Positions 26,981-36,810 are shown, numbered from the stretch's first letter. The stretch is DNA of 64,000 bases from Pseudomonas cavernicola (GCF_003596405.1 NZ_QYUR01000002.1:2916140-2980139); one strand, 5' to 3'. A program made the numbers and translations. Notes: generated by a model not told the origin, from the letters alone.

Positions 26981-27920
26981 AGCGCGCGTGGGGCAAAAAC
27001 AGGTCAGCGAGCATCTGGTTGCGCGGCAGACCAGCCAAATAAAGCCGGCGGGCGAAAGTTTCGACGCTGGCAGGGTGGCCGCAGAGTAAGGCGAGGGTTT
27101 GTCGTGAAACAAGCCGCAGTTCAGCCAAAGCCGCTGGCAACTCGGCCGCACTGAGCAGTTCGACCTGCAGTTGCGGGTAGCGGCGGGCTAACTCGGCGAG
27201 TTCGGCGGCGAGGTAATGCTCGGACGCGTCGTGAGCCAGATGGATCAGCCGAATAGCGCCCTGATGATCCTGCCGCAAGGCTTCGCGCAGCACCCCGTAC
27301 AGAGGCGCCAAACCGGTGCCGGCGGCCAGCAGCCAGAGCGGTCGCGCCTGCCAGTCCGGGTCGTAATGCAGGGCGCCGCTAAGCAACTCGCCTAAACGCA
27401 GCCTATCTCCAGCGTTGAGTTGGCGCGCCGCATCGCTAAAGGCGCCGCTTTGCCGGCAATCCAGATGAAACTCCAGCCAGGGATCTTCACCCGGCAGGCT
27501 GGCCAGGGAGTATGGCCGCGCCACGCCCGTCGTGCTCCACAGGACCAGGTGCTGACCCGCGCAATAGCGCAACGGTCGCTCGGGAAGCAAACGCAGACGC
27601 AGCACACTGGGGCTAAGCCAGGTACAGCTGTCGACCCGTGCCGGCAAGCCATCGCGCACGGGGTCGAACACTTCAACACTCAGGTCTTCGACCACTCGGC
27701 ATTGGCAAGCCAGGCGCCAACCCTCCTCACGCCGCTGCGCCGCCAGCGCCTCGGGTTTGGCATCCAGCGGTTCGCCACGCACACAACGGACCAGACAGGC
27801 ATGACAACTACCCGCGCGACAGCTGTAGGGCACCGCGATACCCGCGCCGTGCAGGGCATCCAACAGATTACTGGCCGGGGCCACCGTGCAACGCTGGCCG
27901 GCGACATAGAGCTCAGGCAC
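26979..27920 (-). CDS. 2Fe-2S ferredoxin / FAD-NAD(P)H reductase fusion
   Basis: 313 residues from a GTG (27920) preceded by GGAGGG; the upstream part of the ORF overlaps the GGDEF gene and lacks a better start. N-terminal plant-type ferredoxin domain (about 1-90) with four cysteines (YSCRAGSCHACLVRC ... LACQC). Then the FAD domain (RPYSLASLPGED) and NAD(P)-binding domain (LWLLAAGTGLAPLYGVLREAL). Same layout as oxygenase electron-transfer components, but no oxygenase is nearby, so the acceptor is unknown. The start overlaps the GGDEF gene's stop by 8 bp. Confidence 0.88.
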   Translation of the reverse strand: MPELYVAGQRCTVAPASNLLDALHGAGIAVPYSCRAGSCHACLVRCVRGEPLDAKPEALAAQRREEGWRLACQCRVVEDLSVEVFDPVRDGLPARVDSCTWLSPSVLRLRLLPERPLRYCAGQHLVLWSTTGVARPYSLASLPGEDPWLEFHLDCRQSGAFSDAARQLNAGDRLRLGELLSGALHYDPDWQARPLWLLAAGTGLAPLYGVLREALRQDHQGAIRLIHLAHDASEHYLAAELAELARRYPQLQVELLSAAELPAALAELRLVSRQTLALLCGHPASVETFARRLYLAGLPRNQMLADLFLPHAR

Positions 27921-29040
27921 CGCTGCCCTCCCACGCTGCATCGCAGCGGTTACGCCCGCCACGTTTGGCCCGGTAAAGCGCCTGGTCGGCCCGGTGCAGC
28001 GCCTCGTCGAGATCATCCCCCATGGCCAGCAAGGTCATGCCGGCAGACAAACTGATGCTCTCCACCTGCACCCCGACCGGCTTGGCACTGGCAAACGCTT
28101 CACGCAGGCGCTCACAGCAGGCGGTGAACTGATCGGCATCGGTATTGGGTAACAACAACACAAACTCCTCACCGCCATAGCGCGCCAAAATATCGCCATC
28201 GCGCAGGCACGCCTGCGCCACCGCGGCGAAAGTTTGCAGCACGCGATCACCGGCCGCATGCCCGTGAACATCATTGATCCGTTTGAAGTAATCCAGGTCG
28301 ATCAGCGCCAAACCATGCTGGCGCCCTGGTCGAAGGCCAGCCAGCTCCCGCGCGGCAAGCCGGAGGAAATGCCGACGATTGAACAGTCCGGTCAGTTCGT
28401 CCGTCGCGACCAGATCTTCTAGCTGGCGCATCATGCCGCGCAGGGTGTCCTGGTGCGCCTGCAAAGCGAATCTCCGCTGCCGCATGCGTTGGCGCAGCCC
28501 CTGCACATAACCGGCAAACAGGCTCAGCCAAACCAGCACAAAAAACAACGCACAGACTTGCAGCAGCGCCAGCCCCGGATCGGCCAGGCGCATTTGGTAG
28601 GCATCCCAGAGGTTGATGCCGGCGAAGCCGAAAAAAGCCAAAGCCGCGCACCGGGCAAAGATCCGGGGCTGCAGCTGAAATACGCCAAACAACAGAATCA
28701 ACGCGTAGATCACCAGTAAGGTGCCACGGGCACTATCGAGGTTGGAAAGCAGGTAGGTATGCCAAGCCAGGGCTAACAGCACCTGCGGCTCGGTCAGGCT
28801 GGGATCGCGGAAGCGCAGGTTGTAGCCACTGATAAACACGACAAACAGAATGACTTGACTGAGTACCACCAGAGCGCAGCTGATCAGCGCGGTGGACAAA
28901 GGGGCGCGGTACAGATCACTGAGCACCGTGATCCAGAACAAGAGCAAACTGAGGCCGTAGGTTGCCACCGCCATGCCAAAACGCTTCAGCAACAGGCTTT
29001 GCAGGGCTCTATGTGTGACCCTTTCACTTGCGGTGCTCAT
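27913..29040 (-). CDS. sadC: Membrane diguanylate cyclase, SadC-like
   Basis: 375 residues if started at the ATG at 29040 (MSTASERVTHRALQSLLLKR); an ATG 9 bp earlier is possible. About five or six TM segments occupy residues 22-180, followed by a coiled linker and a GGDEF domain (LIDLDYFKRINDVHGHAAGD, active site GGEEF at 289-293, inhibitory RxxD site at R280-D283). It should make c-di-GMP and be feedback-inhibited. Position between the ferredoxin reductase and fumarase matches sadC (PA4332) as I recall; this protein is shorter than I remember SadC to be, so orthology is likely but not certain. Confidence 0.82.
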   Translation of the reverse strand: MSTASERVTHRALQSLLLKRFGMAVATYGLSLLLFWITVLSDLYRAPLSTALISCALVVLSQVILFVVFISGYNLRFRDPSLTEPQVLLALAWHTYLLSNLDSARGTLLVIYALILLFGVFQLQPRIFARCAALAFFGFAGINLWDAYQMRLADPGLALLQVCALFFVLVWLSLFAGYVQGLRQRMRQRRFALQAHQDTLRGMMRQLEDLVATDELTGLFNRRHFLRLAARELAGLRPGRQHGLALIDLDYFKRINDVHGHAAGDRVLQTFAAVAQACLRDGDILARYGGEEFVLLLPNTDADQFTACCERLREAFASAKPVGVQVESISLSAGMTLLAMGDDLDEALHRADQALYRAKRGGRNRCDAAWEGSGA

Positions 29041-29274
29041 GGGCTCCATCCCGTACTGGCATCTTGCCGCCACTCTACAGCTGTGATCACACAATGCCTA
29101 GTACGCTGACTGGTACGTTAACCGACCAAGGCCTATTGTCGGCGGGTGCGCCGGTGGCGGCCACCGCGTTATACTGCCGCGCCTTTTTTGCCTTGCCTTT
29201 TTTCCTTGAGAGCCTGCGCCGGGTCGTGGTCCGGCGCGCCTTGATGTTCCCGTGTTTATAGAGGAGCGCGCCGC

Positions 29275-30798
29275 ATGACCGTGATCAAGCAAGACGACCT
29301 AATTCAGAGCGTCGCCGACGCCTTACAGTTTATCTCGTACTACCACCCGGTAGATTTTATTCAGGCCATGCATGAAGCGTATCTGCGTGAAGAGTCGCCG
29401 GCCGCGCGCGACTCCATGGCGCAGATCCTGATCAACTCGCGCATGTGCGCGACCGGTCATCGGCCGATCTGCCAGGACACCGGCATCGTCACCGTCTTCG
29501 TTCGCGTCGGCATGGACGTGCGCTGGGATGGCGCCACCATGGGCCTGGACGACATGATCAACGAAGGTGTACGCCGCGCCTATAACCTGCCGGAGAACGT
29601 CCTACGCGCCTCTATCCTCGCCGATCCGGCAGGCGCCCGGAAGAACACCAAGGACAACACTCCGGCGGTGATCCACTACTCCATAGTCCCGGGTAACACC
29701 GTGGAAGTGGACGTGGCGGCCAAGGGCGGCGGCTCCGAGAACAAATCGAAGATGGCCATGCTCAACCCATCCGACTCGATCGTCGACTGGGTGCTCAAGA
29801 CCGTGCCGGAAATGGGCGCCGGTTGGTGCCCGCCCGGCATGCTCGGCATTGGTATCGGCGGTACCGCCGAGAAAGCCGCGGTAATGGCCAAGGAAGTGTT
29901 GATGGAATCCATCGACATCCACGAGCTGAAAGCCCGCGGCCCGCAGAACCGCATCGAAGAGATGCGCCTGGAGCTGTTCGAGAAGGTCAACCAACTGGGC
30001 ATCGGCGCCCAGGGTCTGGGCGGTCTGACTACCGTCCTCGACGTGAAGATCATGGACTACCCGACCCACGCCGCCTCCCTGCCGGTGTGCATGATCCCCA
30101 ACTGCGCCGCCACCCGTCACGCGCACTTCGTGCTCGACGGTACTGGCCCCGCCAGCCTGGAAGCACCGCCGCTGGATGCCTACCCGGAGATCGTCTGGGA
30201 AGCCGGCCCGTCGGCCCGGCGCGTCGACCTCGACAGCATCACCCCAGAGGACGTGCAGAGCTGGAAGCCCGGCGAAACCATCCTGCTCAACGGCAAGATG
30301 CTCACCGGCCGCGACGCCGCGCACAAACGCATGGTCGAGATGCTGAACAAGGGTGAAACCTTGCCGGTCGACCTCAAGGGTCGCTTCATCTATTACGTTG
30401 GCCCGGTCGATCCGGTACGCGAAGAAGTGGTTGGCCCAGCCGGCCCGACTACGGCGACGCGGATGGACAAGTTCACCCGGCAGATCCTCGATCAGACCGG
30501 CCTGCTGGGCATGATCGGCAAGTCCGAACGCGGCCCAATCGCCATCGAAGCGATCAAGGACTACAAGGCCGTCTATCTGATGGCAGTCGGCGGCGCCGCT
30601 TACCTGGTCGCCCAGGCGATCAAGAAGTCCAAGGTGCTGGCCTTCCCGGAACTCGGTATGGAAGCCATCTACGAGTTCGAAGTGAAGGACATGCCGGTGA
30701 CCGTCGCGGTCGATGCCAAAGGCGAGTCGGTACACATCACCGGCCCGGCGATCTGGCAGAAAAAGATCAGCGAAAGCCTGGCGGTGGAAGTGCAGTAA
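29275..30798 (+). CDS. fumA: Fumarate hydratase class I (4Fe-4S)
   Basis: 507 residues. Class I hydro-lyase markers: RPICQDTGIVTVFVRVG, AKGGGSENKSKMAMLNPSDS, GAGWCPPGMLGIGIGGTAEKA, MIPNCAATRHAHFVLDG (cluster cysteines at ICQDTG, WCPPG and PNCAA), and a C-terminal KFTRQILDQTGLLGMIGKSERG. Converts fumarate to malate; the oxygen-labile iron form. Transcribed alone, with a terminator immediately after. Confidence 0.94.
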   Translation: MTVIKQDDLIQSVADALQFISYYHPVDFIQAMHEAYLREESPAARDSMAQILINSRMCATGHRPICQDTGIVTVFVRVGMDVRWDGATMGLDDMINEGVRRAYNLPENVLRASILADPAGARKNTKDNTPAVIHYSIVPGNTVEVDVAAKGGGSENKSKMAMLNPSDSIVDWVLKTVPEMGAGWCPPGMLGIGIGGTAEKAAVMAKEVLMESIDIHELKARGPQNRIEEMRLELFEKVNQLGIGAQGLGGLTTVLDVKIMDYPTHAASLPVCMIPNCAATRHAHFVLDGTGPASLEAPPLDAYPEIVWEAGPSARRVDLDSITPEDVQSWKPGETILLNGKMLTGRDAAHKRMVEMLNKGETLPVDLKGRFIYYVGPVDPVREEVVGPAGPTTATRMDKFTRQILDQTGLLGMIGKSERGPIAIEAIKDYKAVYLMAVGGAAYLVAQAIKKSKVLAFPELGMEAIYEFEVKDMPVTVAVDAKGESVHITGPAIWQKKISESLAVEVQ

Positions 30799-30813
30799 GC
30801 GCTTTAACCGTTA

Positions 30814-30848
30814 AACAAGAAGCCCGGCCAAGTGCCGGGCTTCTTGTT
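30814..30848 (+). terminator. Fumarase gene terminator
   Basis: A 15-bp perfect stem (aacaagaagcccggc / gccgggcttcttgtt) with a 5-nt loop, 16 bp after the stop. Confidence 0.88.
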
Positions 30849-30884
30849 GGACTATCAGCCCTCCGATACAGGGTGCGTGGTGGG

Positions 30885-31193
30885 CTAAAGCCCACTCGAC
30901 AGGGCGCGCGGAACCAAGCTCAGTTCCGTCACGCGCCGCTGGCTGAGATAACGGGTACAGCTAACGCGTAGGAAGGAGGCGAAGTTCAGCACCTCGCCGC
31001 GATAATCCATGACCTCCTCGTACAGCTTGCTGATTAACTGGTTGGTGGTCATGCCATCGACTGCGGCGATTTCCGCGAGGAGGTCCCAGAACTGGTTTTC
31101 CAACCGCAGGGTAGTGACCACGCCGCAGATGCGCAGCGAGCGAGAACGGGACTCGTAGAGAATCGGGTCGGCCTTGACGTAGAGCTCGCACAT
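30885..31193 (-). CDS. Ribbon-helix-helix (RHH_4) domain protein
   Basis: 102 residues. The central part (VVTTLRLENQFWDLLAEIAAVDGMTTNQLISKLYEEV) has the RHH fold: a beta-strand with alternating residues, then two helices. The C-terminal half (FLRVSCTRYLSQ) matches Pseudomonas homologues of the same type. Predicted DNA-binding regulator; targets unknown. Downstream of and same orientation as the PfpI gene, 39 bp apart. Confidence 0.75.
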   Translation of the reverse strand: MCELYVKADPILYESRSRSLRICGVVTTLRLENQFWDLLAEIAAVDGMTTNQLISKLYEEVMDYRGEVLNFASFLRVSCTRYLSQRRVTELSLVPRALSSGL

Positions 31194-31232
31194 GGTGAAC
31201 GTCCAGTGTGATGCGGTATTCGTAGGAGCGGT

Positions 31233-31814
31233 CTAGAGGCTGATCGTGGTTCCCAGCAGCGCCAGGAAACCCGCCAGCCAAGTCGGATGTGCCGGCCAGG
31301 CTGGAGCACTGACCAGATTACCTTCCACATGAGCGTGACTGACTTCGATATCGACATACTCGCCACCGGCCAACCGTACTTCCGGCGCGCAGGCAGGATA
31401 GGCACTGCACTCACGACCTTTGAGCACGCCCGCCGCCGCCAGCAATTGCGCACCGTGGCAGACAGAAGCAATCGGCTTGTTGGCCTTATCGAAGGCTTTT
31501 ACCAGCGTCAGCACTTGCTTGTTCAAGCGCAGGTATTCAGGCGAGCGACCACCTGGGACGACCAGGCCGTCATAATCTTTCACCTTGACCTTGGAGAAGT
31601 CGAAATTCAGGGCGAAGTTATGCCCCGGCTTTTCGCTGTAGGTCTGGTCGCCTTCGAAATCATGGATCGCGGTGCGCACCGTCTGCCCGGCAATCTTGTC
31701 TGGGCAGACCGCATGCACGGTATGGCCAACCATCTGCAGGGCCTGGAAAGGCACCATGGCTTCGTAATCTTCGACGTAGTCGCCGACCAGCATCAGAATC
31801 TTTTTCGCGGCCAT
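31233..31814 (-). CDS. DJ-1/PfpI family protein
   Basis: 193 residues. The DJ-1/PfpI core is complete: [18 protein letters not shown] at the start with the conserved Glu, [15 protein letters not shown] in the middle, and the nucleophile elbow [14 protein letters not shown] (C119-H120). Members are glyoxalase-III, deglycase-like or stress proteins; which activity applies here is unclear. May be co-transcribed with the RHH gene downstream. Confidence 0.88.
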   Translation of the reverse strand: MAAKKILMLVGDYVEDYEAMVPFQALQMVGHTVHAVCPDKIAGQTVRTAIHDFEGDQTYSEKPGHNFALNFDFSKVKVKDYDGLVVPGGRSPEYLRLNKQVLTLVKAFDKANKPIASVCHGAQLLAAAGVLKGRECSAYPACAPEVRLAGGEYVDIEVSHAHVEGNLVSAPAWPAHPTWLAGFLALLGTTISL

Positions 31815-32041
31815 CTGGCTTCTCCTGGCTAAGATTGGGGGCAGATGAATTATCCCACCTGCCCGGAGCGGACAGGTAATAGGCTAGTACTACCTGCAAG
31901 CTTTGAGCGCGCCTCTGCGTCTGCCCCCTAAACCTCTCACGACAAACGGGCCAACCATCGGCAGCGAGTGCCAGTAGCTAGCAAAGCCGAGAGCCGAGAG
32001 CCGGCTCACGAGTGTTAGCGCGAAAAGCCGCTACGGCCGGA

Positions 32042-32296
32042 TTACTTCGCCGTAGCAAGCAACCGCTTGAGCTCGCTGCGCACCATGCTGGCGTATTCGG
32101 GTGGCGACAGCGTACCGAGCTGAGCACGCATCCACTCTTCCCACTTGCCTTTTCTCTTCGCCTTTTCGCCGAGAATCCGTCCGGCTTCGACTTTCGAGCG
32201 CGACAGATTGGCCTGCCACATTTCGTAGAGACGCGACTTCTGTTCCTCGATGGAAGAGCGCGCGTCACCGGGTTGATTGGCCAAGTTGAAGCTCAT
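32042..32296 (-). CDS. Small conserved hypothetical protein
   Basis: 84 residues from the ATG at 32296 (MSFNLANQPGDARSSIEEQK), just downstream of a GGAG-type box. Charged and helical (SRLYEMWQANLSRSKVEAGR, EEWMRAQLGTLSPPEYASMVRSELKRLL), no signal peptide. Function unknown; I recall similar genes at this place in Pseudomonas. Confidence 0.65.
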   Translation of the reverse strand: MSFNLANQPGDARSSIEEQKSRLYEMWQANLSRSKVEAGRILGEKAKRKGKWEEWMRAQLGTLSPPEYASMVRSELKRLLATAK

Positions 32297-32428
32297 CGAG
32301 CACTCCTGCGAGTGAAAAAGGGGCGCGCATTCTACCCAGCTTGGCAGAGATGACCAGAGCTTCATGCGAGTTGACCCACCTGGCGATCGCCAGCTGAAAG
32401 CCTGTCTTTGCAACAGGCCCGCCGCGCT

Positions 32429-33043
32429 TTAGATGCCGATTTTATCCAGTGCCTTACCCACCCCACGCCAGAAGCCACGCTGGGTTCGAACACGCTCGCC
32501 ACTCGCGGCAATCTGCTCGAACGGCTGCACTTCGTGGGTGGTGCTGATTTCCTCTTGCGCCAGGCTTTTCGAGACCAGTTGCAACGGCCCGTCCCCCGCA
32601 CTCGGCGCGCCATTGCTGGCGGGTGGAGGATTCAACTCGTCGTAGCGCAGGTAGTAAATGCCGCCGGCCTCGGCATCCAGGGCAAAGCTGGCGATACGGG
32701 TGAAGTCCAACGGCCCGTCGGCTAATAGCGTCCAGTAGCTGCCAAATAGCGGCCGACGCATTTCCAGCTGATAACTGGCGATATCGAACTCCAGTACCAG
32801 ATAACCGCTACTCGGCAGGCTGCCGATCAGTTGATTGTTGAGGAACAGGCCCGGAGCCTCCAGCTCCTGATCGGCCCAGTCGCTTTGCGGACGATAGAGG
32901 TAGACCAGGGCATGGTTGTCATCGCTCAGTGTGTGTTTTGTGAACACCGCGCCATCGCTGGCGCCGAAGAACGCGCCTGGCGTGGAGCAACCGGCCAGGG
33001 CGGCCAGCAGCAACGGGACGAACAGGTGATGGTGGCGGCGCAT
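32429..33043 (-). CDS. DUF2846-like lipoprotein
   Basis: 204 residues with a lipoprotein signal (FVPLLLAALAGC, Cys19). The motif HALVYLYRPQSDWADQELEAPGLFLNNQLIGSLPSSGYLVLE is characteristic of DUF2846, a beta-sandwich domain found in envelope lipoproteins. C-terminal part includes QLVSKSLAQEEISTTHEVQPF. No activity known. The next gene on the same strand upstream is phospholipase D, about 90 bp away. Confidence 0.72.
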   Translation of the reverse strand: MRRHHHLFVPLLLAALAGCSTPGAFFGASDGAVFTKHTLSDDNHALVYLYRPQSDWADQELEAPGLFLNNQLIGSLPSSGYLVLEFDIASYQLEMRRPLFGSYWTLLADGPLDFTRIASFALDAEAGGIYYLRYDELNPPPASNGAPSAGDGPLQLVSKSLAQEEISTTHEVQPFEQIAASGERVRTQRGFWRGVGKALDKIGI

Positions 33044-33135
33044 GCGCGCGTCCCTCTTGTGGTTATTGGCCGAGCATAGCCAGCTGGCTAGCGCGCAGCA
33101 CCCGACAAAAGGCTGGGCAGCACCCGCCGTGTGGC

Positions 33136-34293
33136 TTAGCGGCGCCTATCGAGCAGGTTCACCACCAGCCGGTCCAACCAGCCCCACACTCGCTGCTGCA
33201 CGCGCCGCCACCATGGCCGCGCCTTCCAGCGCTCCAGGGTGATTTCTCGACTGTTGGCAAAGTCTGTGGCAAAGCTGGCGGCGACCGCATCGGCCAGCGC
33301 CGGGTCCAGCGCTTCGAGATTGGCCTCAAGGTTAAACCGCAGGTTCCAGTGATCGAAGTTGCAGGAGCCCAGGCTGACCCAATCGTCGACCAGCACCATC
33401 TTCAAATGCAGGAAACTCGGTTGGTACTCGAAGATCCGTACCCCGGCCTTGAGCAAGCGCGGGTAGTAACGCTGACCGGCGAAACGCACCGGTGGATTAT
33501 CCGTACGCCTCCCGGTCAGCAGCAAGTGCACCTCCACGCCCCGCGCGGCAGCTCTGCGTAGCGCGCGGCGGACTTTCCAGGTCGGCAGGAAATACGGCGT
33601 CGCCAGCCAGATCCGTTGTCGCGCGCTATGTAGCGCGCGCACCAGCGACTGCACGATGTCCCGATGCTGCCAGGCATTGGCATAGGCCACACGGCCCAGG
33701 CCTTCGCCCGCGGGCGGGCATGGCGGCAAACGCGCCAGCCCAACCTCCTTGGGTGGTTTCCATGCGAGGCGTGTCAGGCAAGCCTGCCATTGCCGGTCAA
33801 ACAAGCACTGCCAGTCGACCACCAGCGGCCCGGTCATTTCCACCATGACCTCATGCCAGGCGCTGGTGTCTTGGCCTGGCGTCCAAAACGCGTCGGTGAC
33901 TCCGGTGCCGCCGACAAAAGCCCGCTGGCCATCGACCAGCAGCAGTTTGCGATGATCCCGGTAAAAATTGCGCAGGCCCCGGCGCAGGTTGATCGGGTTG
34001 TAGAAACGCAGCTCTACCCCCGCCTTTTGCAGACGCTCACGCTCACGCGAGAGAAGCCCCAGGCTGCCGTAATCATCGAACAGGCAGCGCACCTGCACGC
34101 CGCGCTCGGCTGCCGCGCAGAGCACCTGCACCAGCGCCTCGACACAGGCACCCGCCTCGACCAGATACAGCTCCAGCTCGACCTGCCGCTCGGCCCGCGC
34201 AATAACCTCAAACATGCGCGGAAAGAACGCCGGGCCGTCGATCAATAAGTCGAAGCGATTAGCACTGCGCCACGGGAAGACCGCGCCGGGCAT
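33136..34293 (-). CDS. Phospholipase D/cardiolipin synthase-like protein
   Basis: 385 residues with two HKD motifs: H114-x-K116-x4-D121 (YRDHRKLLLVDGQRAFVGG) and H296-x-K298-x4-D303 (FLHLKMVLVDDWVSLGSCNFD). The first strand (RFDLLIDGPAFFPRMFEVI) and spacing resemble ClsB-type cardiolipin synthases. Probably transfers phosphatidyl groups at the inner membrane; no signal peptide seen. In P. aeruginosa I recall this as PA4339. Confidence 0.88.
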   Translation of the reverse strand: MPGAVFPWRSANRFDLLIDGPAFFPRMFEVIARAERQVELELYLVEAGACVEALVQVLCAAAERGVQVRCLFDDYGSLGLLSRERERLQKAGVELRFYNPINLRRGLRNFYRDHRKLLLVDGQRAFVGGTGVTDAFWTPGQDTSAWHEVMVEMTGPLVVDWQCLFDRQWQACLTRLAWKPPKEVGLARLPPCPPAGEGLGRVAYANAWQHRDIVQSLVRALHSARQRIWLATPYFLPTWKVRRALRRAAARGVEVHLLLTGRRTDNPPVRFAGQRYYPRLLKAGVRIFEYQPSFLHLKMVLVDDWVSLGSCNFDHWNLRFNLEANLEALDPALADAVAASFATDFANSREITLERWKARPWWRRVQQRVWGWLDRLVVNLLDRRR

Positions 34294-34401
34294 CAGGTGG
34301 CCTTCCCGCGCAGTAAGGCGGCGCGTTGCGGCAATAGTCGTTGCTCATTTGCACTGGCCAAACATTTCTCCCTACTCCCTGGCCTACACCCTCTACAGAA
34401 C

Positions 34402-34977
34402 CTAGCGCACCGTGAAGATCAACACCGCGCCAACCGGTACCGACAGGCTGATGGCAGATAAACCCGCCACCTGACGTAGCGACTCGAGGCCCGCTGCCAG
34501 ACCGAAGTCCTCGGCCTGCAGCACCAGCGGCGCCAGGGTCACCACTTGAAAGCGCTGATCATCCAGGCGCGTGGCCAGCAATTCGGCATCGTAACTGTGT
34601 TCCTGGCCATGCAGTTTGACCGTCAGCGGCAGGCGCAGCTCCAACTGGGCTCCGGGCGCCAGGTCGGTGATCGGGCGCAGATCGAGCTGCGCAGTCACCT
34701 CTGCTTCGGCAAAAGCCGCGGTATCGAAAAGCAGCGTACGCAAACGCTCATCGCGCAGGGGAACGCCTGTGCTGACCGAGTCCAGCTCGACGCGCAACTG
34801 CGCCAGGCCAGCGTTATTGATCTTGCCGTGCAGCGTGAGGAAGCGATGAACTTCGGAGAAGTTGCCGATTTTAGTCGAGATAAACGACAGGCGCGAAGAC
34901 TCATTGTCCAGATACCAGCCGGCCTGTACCGGCAAGGTAGCGCAGGCCGCGAGTAGGAAGGCAAACAGTTTGGGCAT
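34402..34977 (-). CDS. YceI-family periplasmic protein
   Basis: 191 residues. Signal peptide (MPKLFAFLLAACATLPVQAG) followed by the YceI lipocalin-like domain: WYLDNESSRLSFISTKIGNFSEVHRFLTLHGKI, ELDSVSTGVPLRDERLRTLLFDT and LPLTVKLHGQEHSYDAELLATR. The family binds polyisoprenoid/quinone-like lipids in the periplasm. Separate transcription unit by spacing. Confidence 0.9.
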   Translation of the reverse strand: MPKLFAFLLAACATLPVQAGWYLDNESSRLSFISTKIGNFSEVHRFLTLHGKINNAGLAQLRVELDSVSTGVPLRDERLRTLLFDTAAFAEAEVTAQLDLRPITDLAPGAQLELRLPLTVKLHGQEHSYDAELLATRLDDQRFQVVTLAPLVLQAEDFGLAAGLESLRQVAGLSAISLSVPVGAVLIFTVR

Positions 34978-35056
34978 CAGAACTCTCGGGCAGCAGACTC
35001 AGGCGGCACGATAACCGCCCGAGTCGACCTTGCAAACCCGAGGATTGCGCAAAACC

Positions 35057-35185
35057 GTTGGCGCTGAGCCAGAGGCGATGCCCAACAACCGGCCTGCAAG
35101 GCCGGGCTTCTAAATATTGAGACCGAGCATTGGCAGTCGCGGGGCGACTCCTTGTTGGGCATCGCTGCGCTCAGCACCAACCTAC
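35057..35185. repeat. GTTGG...CCAACCTAC intergenic repeat, copy A
   Basis: A 129-bp element with nested inverted ends (gttggcgctgag / ctcagcaccaacctac; gcccaacaa / ttgttgggc) and an internal ccggcctgcaaggccggg hairpin. Highly similar to 43163-43294. Confidence 0.75.
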
Positions 35186-35221
35186 GCGCCAACCAACACC
35201 GAGCCGTTTGCAAACGGCCTA

Positions 35222-35569
35222 TCAGGACTCCGGCAGCGCTGCCGCTGCTGGCAGCAACTGGCAACCCTGCCGCGGACCGAGCCAGGCTGCCGTTTGGCTG
35301 CTACCGAGGCCCCGCGCGGTGACCCGCTTGTTGGCCACGTCATCGAAGAAGCCACTGGTGGGTACGTACTGTTTGACGTAGCCCAGACAGTAATCAGCCG
35401 GGTTATCCATCACATAACGGCAGGAGCAGTACTCCTTGGCCGAATAAGCTCCAATGATGCCGGGGAACGCCGCGAGGTGAACGCGGTTCTGCCAGCCGAG
35501 CAAGGCCAGCGCAACCAAGATCAGCAGTAACAGGCTGGTGAACGGACGACGTTTGATAAAGGCGCTCAT
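35222..35569 (-). CDS. Small exported hypothetical protein
   Basis: 115 residues: one N-terminal hydrophobic segment (PFTSLLLLILVALALLGW) followed by a short Cys-bearing domain (AKEYCSCRYVMDNPADYCLGYVKQYVP). Its ATG overlaps the serine hydrolase stop (ATGA), so the two are co-translated. I recall this pair in Pseudomonas next to each other. Function unknown; possibly an accessory of the hydrolase. Confidence 0.65.
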   Translation of the reverse strand: MSAFIKRRPFTSLLLLILVALALLGWQNRVHLAAFPGIIGAYSAKEYCSCRYVMDNPADYCLGYVKQYVPTSGFFDDVANKRVTARGLGSSQTAAWLGPRQGCQLLPAAAALPES

Positions 35570-36684
35570 TGGTTGGCCTCCGCAGCGAAAGCCGCCTTCG
35601 CGAGTTTCAGCAACTGATTGTGCTGGTAGCTTTTGTCGCGGTCATCGCCATAACGGACGATCACCAGCTTCTCGCTCGGCACCACATACAGCGCCTGTCC
35701 CCAGTGGCCAAGAGCGGCGAAGGCATCCTCCGGCACATCGGGCCATGGCTTGGCAGCACCGGCCACTGCAGCGTTCAACCACCACTGACCACCCGGCACC
35801 GCCTCACCGGATGTCTCGGCAGACGGCTGGTAATTGGCGAACGGCGTGCGATTGAACGCAATCCAGGCCTTCGGTAATAGCTGGCGCTCGCCCCAGCGCC
35901 CGTCGCGCTGCATCAACAAGCCGACCCGGGCCAAATCGCGGGCGGTCATGTAAGCGTAGGAAGACGCGACGAAGGTGCCGCTGGCATCGGTTTCCCATAC
36001 GGCACTGGTGATTCCAAGCGGATCGAACAGCGCGGTCCACGGGTAATCCTTATACGCCGGCTCGCCGACCATGCCCTTCAAGGCTGCCGAAAGCAGGTTG
36101 CTGTCGCCACTGGAATAGCGAAAGCGAGTGCCGGGCGCGACTTCCTGGTCGATGCTCGTCGCATACGCTGCCATATCGGCGCGACCACGGGTGTAGAGCA
36201 TCGCCACCACGGTGGATTTCAGTGGCGCATATTCGTAATCCTCCTGCCAGGCCAGACCGGAGGCCCAGTTCAGCAGATGCCCAAGCTTGACGTCTGGATG
36301 CTCGGCGAACGGCGGGTAGAACTTGGCCACCGGATCATCCAGTTTGAAGCGCCCGTTGCCATAGGCCGTACCCAGGGTGGCGGCCATCAGGCTCTTGCTC
36401 ACCGACCAGGTCAGGTGCGGAGTTTCGGCTTTGGTCGGGCCCGCGTAACGTTCGTAGACGATTTCACCATCGCGGATGACCAGCAGCGCATCGGTGCGGA
36501 TGCCCTTGCGAGTCGCGTCATCGCGGGCGGGAAAAGCATAAGCCTCCAGGGCCTCGATGGCCGAGCTGGGCGCGGCGGCTGCGGCCACCCAATCGGCGGC
36601 AGGCCAGGTTTCGGCGTTAACCAGGCTGGCCGTGGCACTCAGGCAGGTGGCGAGGCATAAGCGACGGAACAGGTGGGCGGGCAT
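35566..36684 (-). CDS. Beta-lactamase-family serine hydrolase
   Basis: 372 residues from the ATG at 36684, chosen over one 10 codons earlier because it starts the signal peptide (MPAHLFRRLCLATCLSATAS). Class C/EstB-type motifs: S-x-x-K in TWSVSKSLMAATLG, a Tyr region RYSSGDSNLLSAALK, and a C-terminal GHWGQALYVVPSEKLVIVRYG. Related to 6-aminohexanoate-dimer hydrolases and esterases rather than true beta-lactamases. Exported; substrate unknown. Coupled to the small gene downstream. Confidence 0.85.
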   Translation of the reverse strand: MPAHLFRRLCLATCLSATASLVNAETWPAADWVAAAAAPSSAIEALEAYAFPARDDATRKGIRTDALLVIRDGEIVYERYAGPTKAETPHLTWSVSKSLMAATLGTAYGNGRFKLDDPVAKFYPPFAEHPDVKLGHLLNWASGLAWQEDYEYAPLKSTVVAMLYTRGRADMAAYATSIDQEVAPGTRFRYSSGDSNLLSAALKGMVGEPAYKDYPWTALFDPLGITSAVWETDASGTFVASSYAYMTARDLARVGLLMQRDGRWGERQLLPKAWIAFNRTPFANYQPSAETSGEAVPGGQWWLNAAVAGAAKPWPDVPEDAFAALGHWGQALYVVPSEKLVIVRYGDDRDKSYQHNQLLKLAKAAFAAEANQ

Positions 36685-36810
36685 TGAGCAGCCTCTGGTT
36701 GGCAGAAGGGGCAAACCCTAGCACGGGCCAGATGACGAAAAACAGCGCCGAACGTACCGCTATTGTGGGGTATTCGGCGCGCTTTGTCCGCGGCCAGAGC
36801 GGTCCTGGAC

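Noticed and set aside
29602..30735. A 377-codon ORF antisense to fumarase
   Set aside because: Shadow of a well-conserved gene; His/Val-rich antisense composition, no ribosome site.
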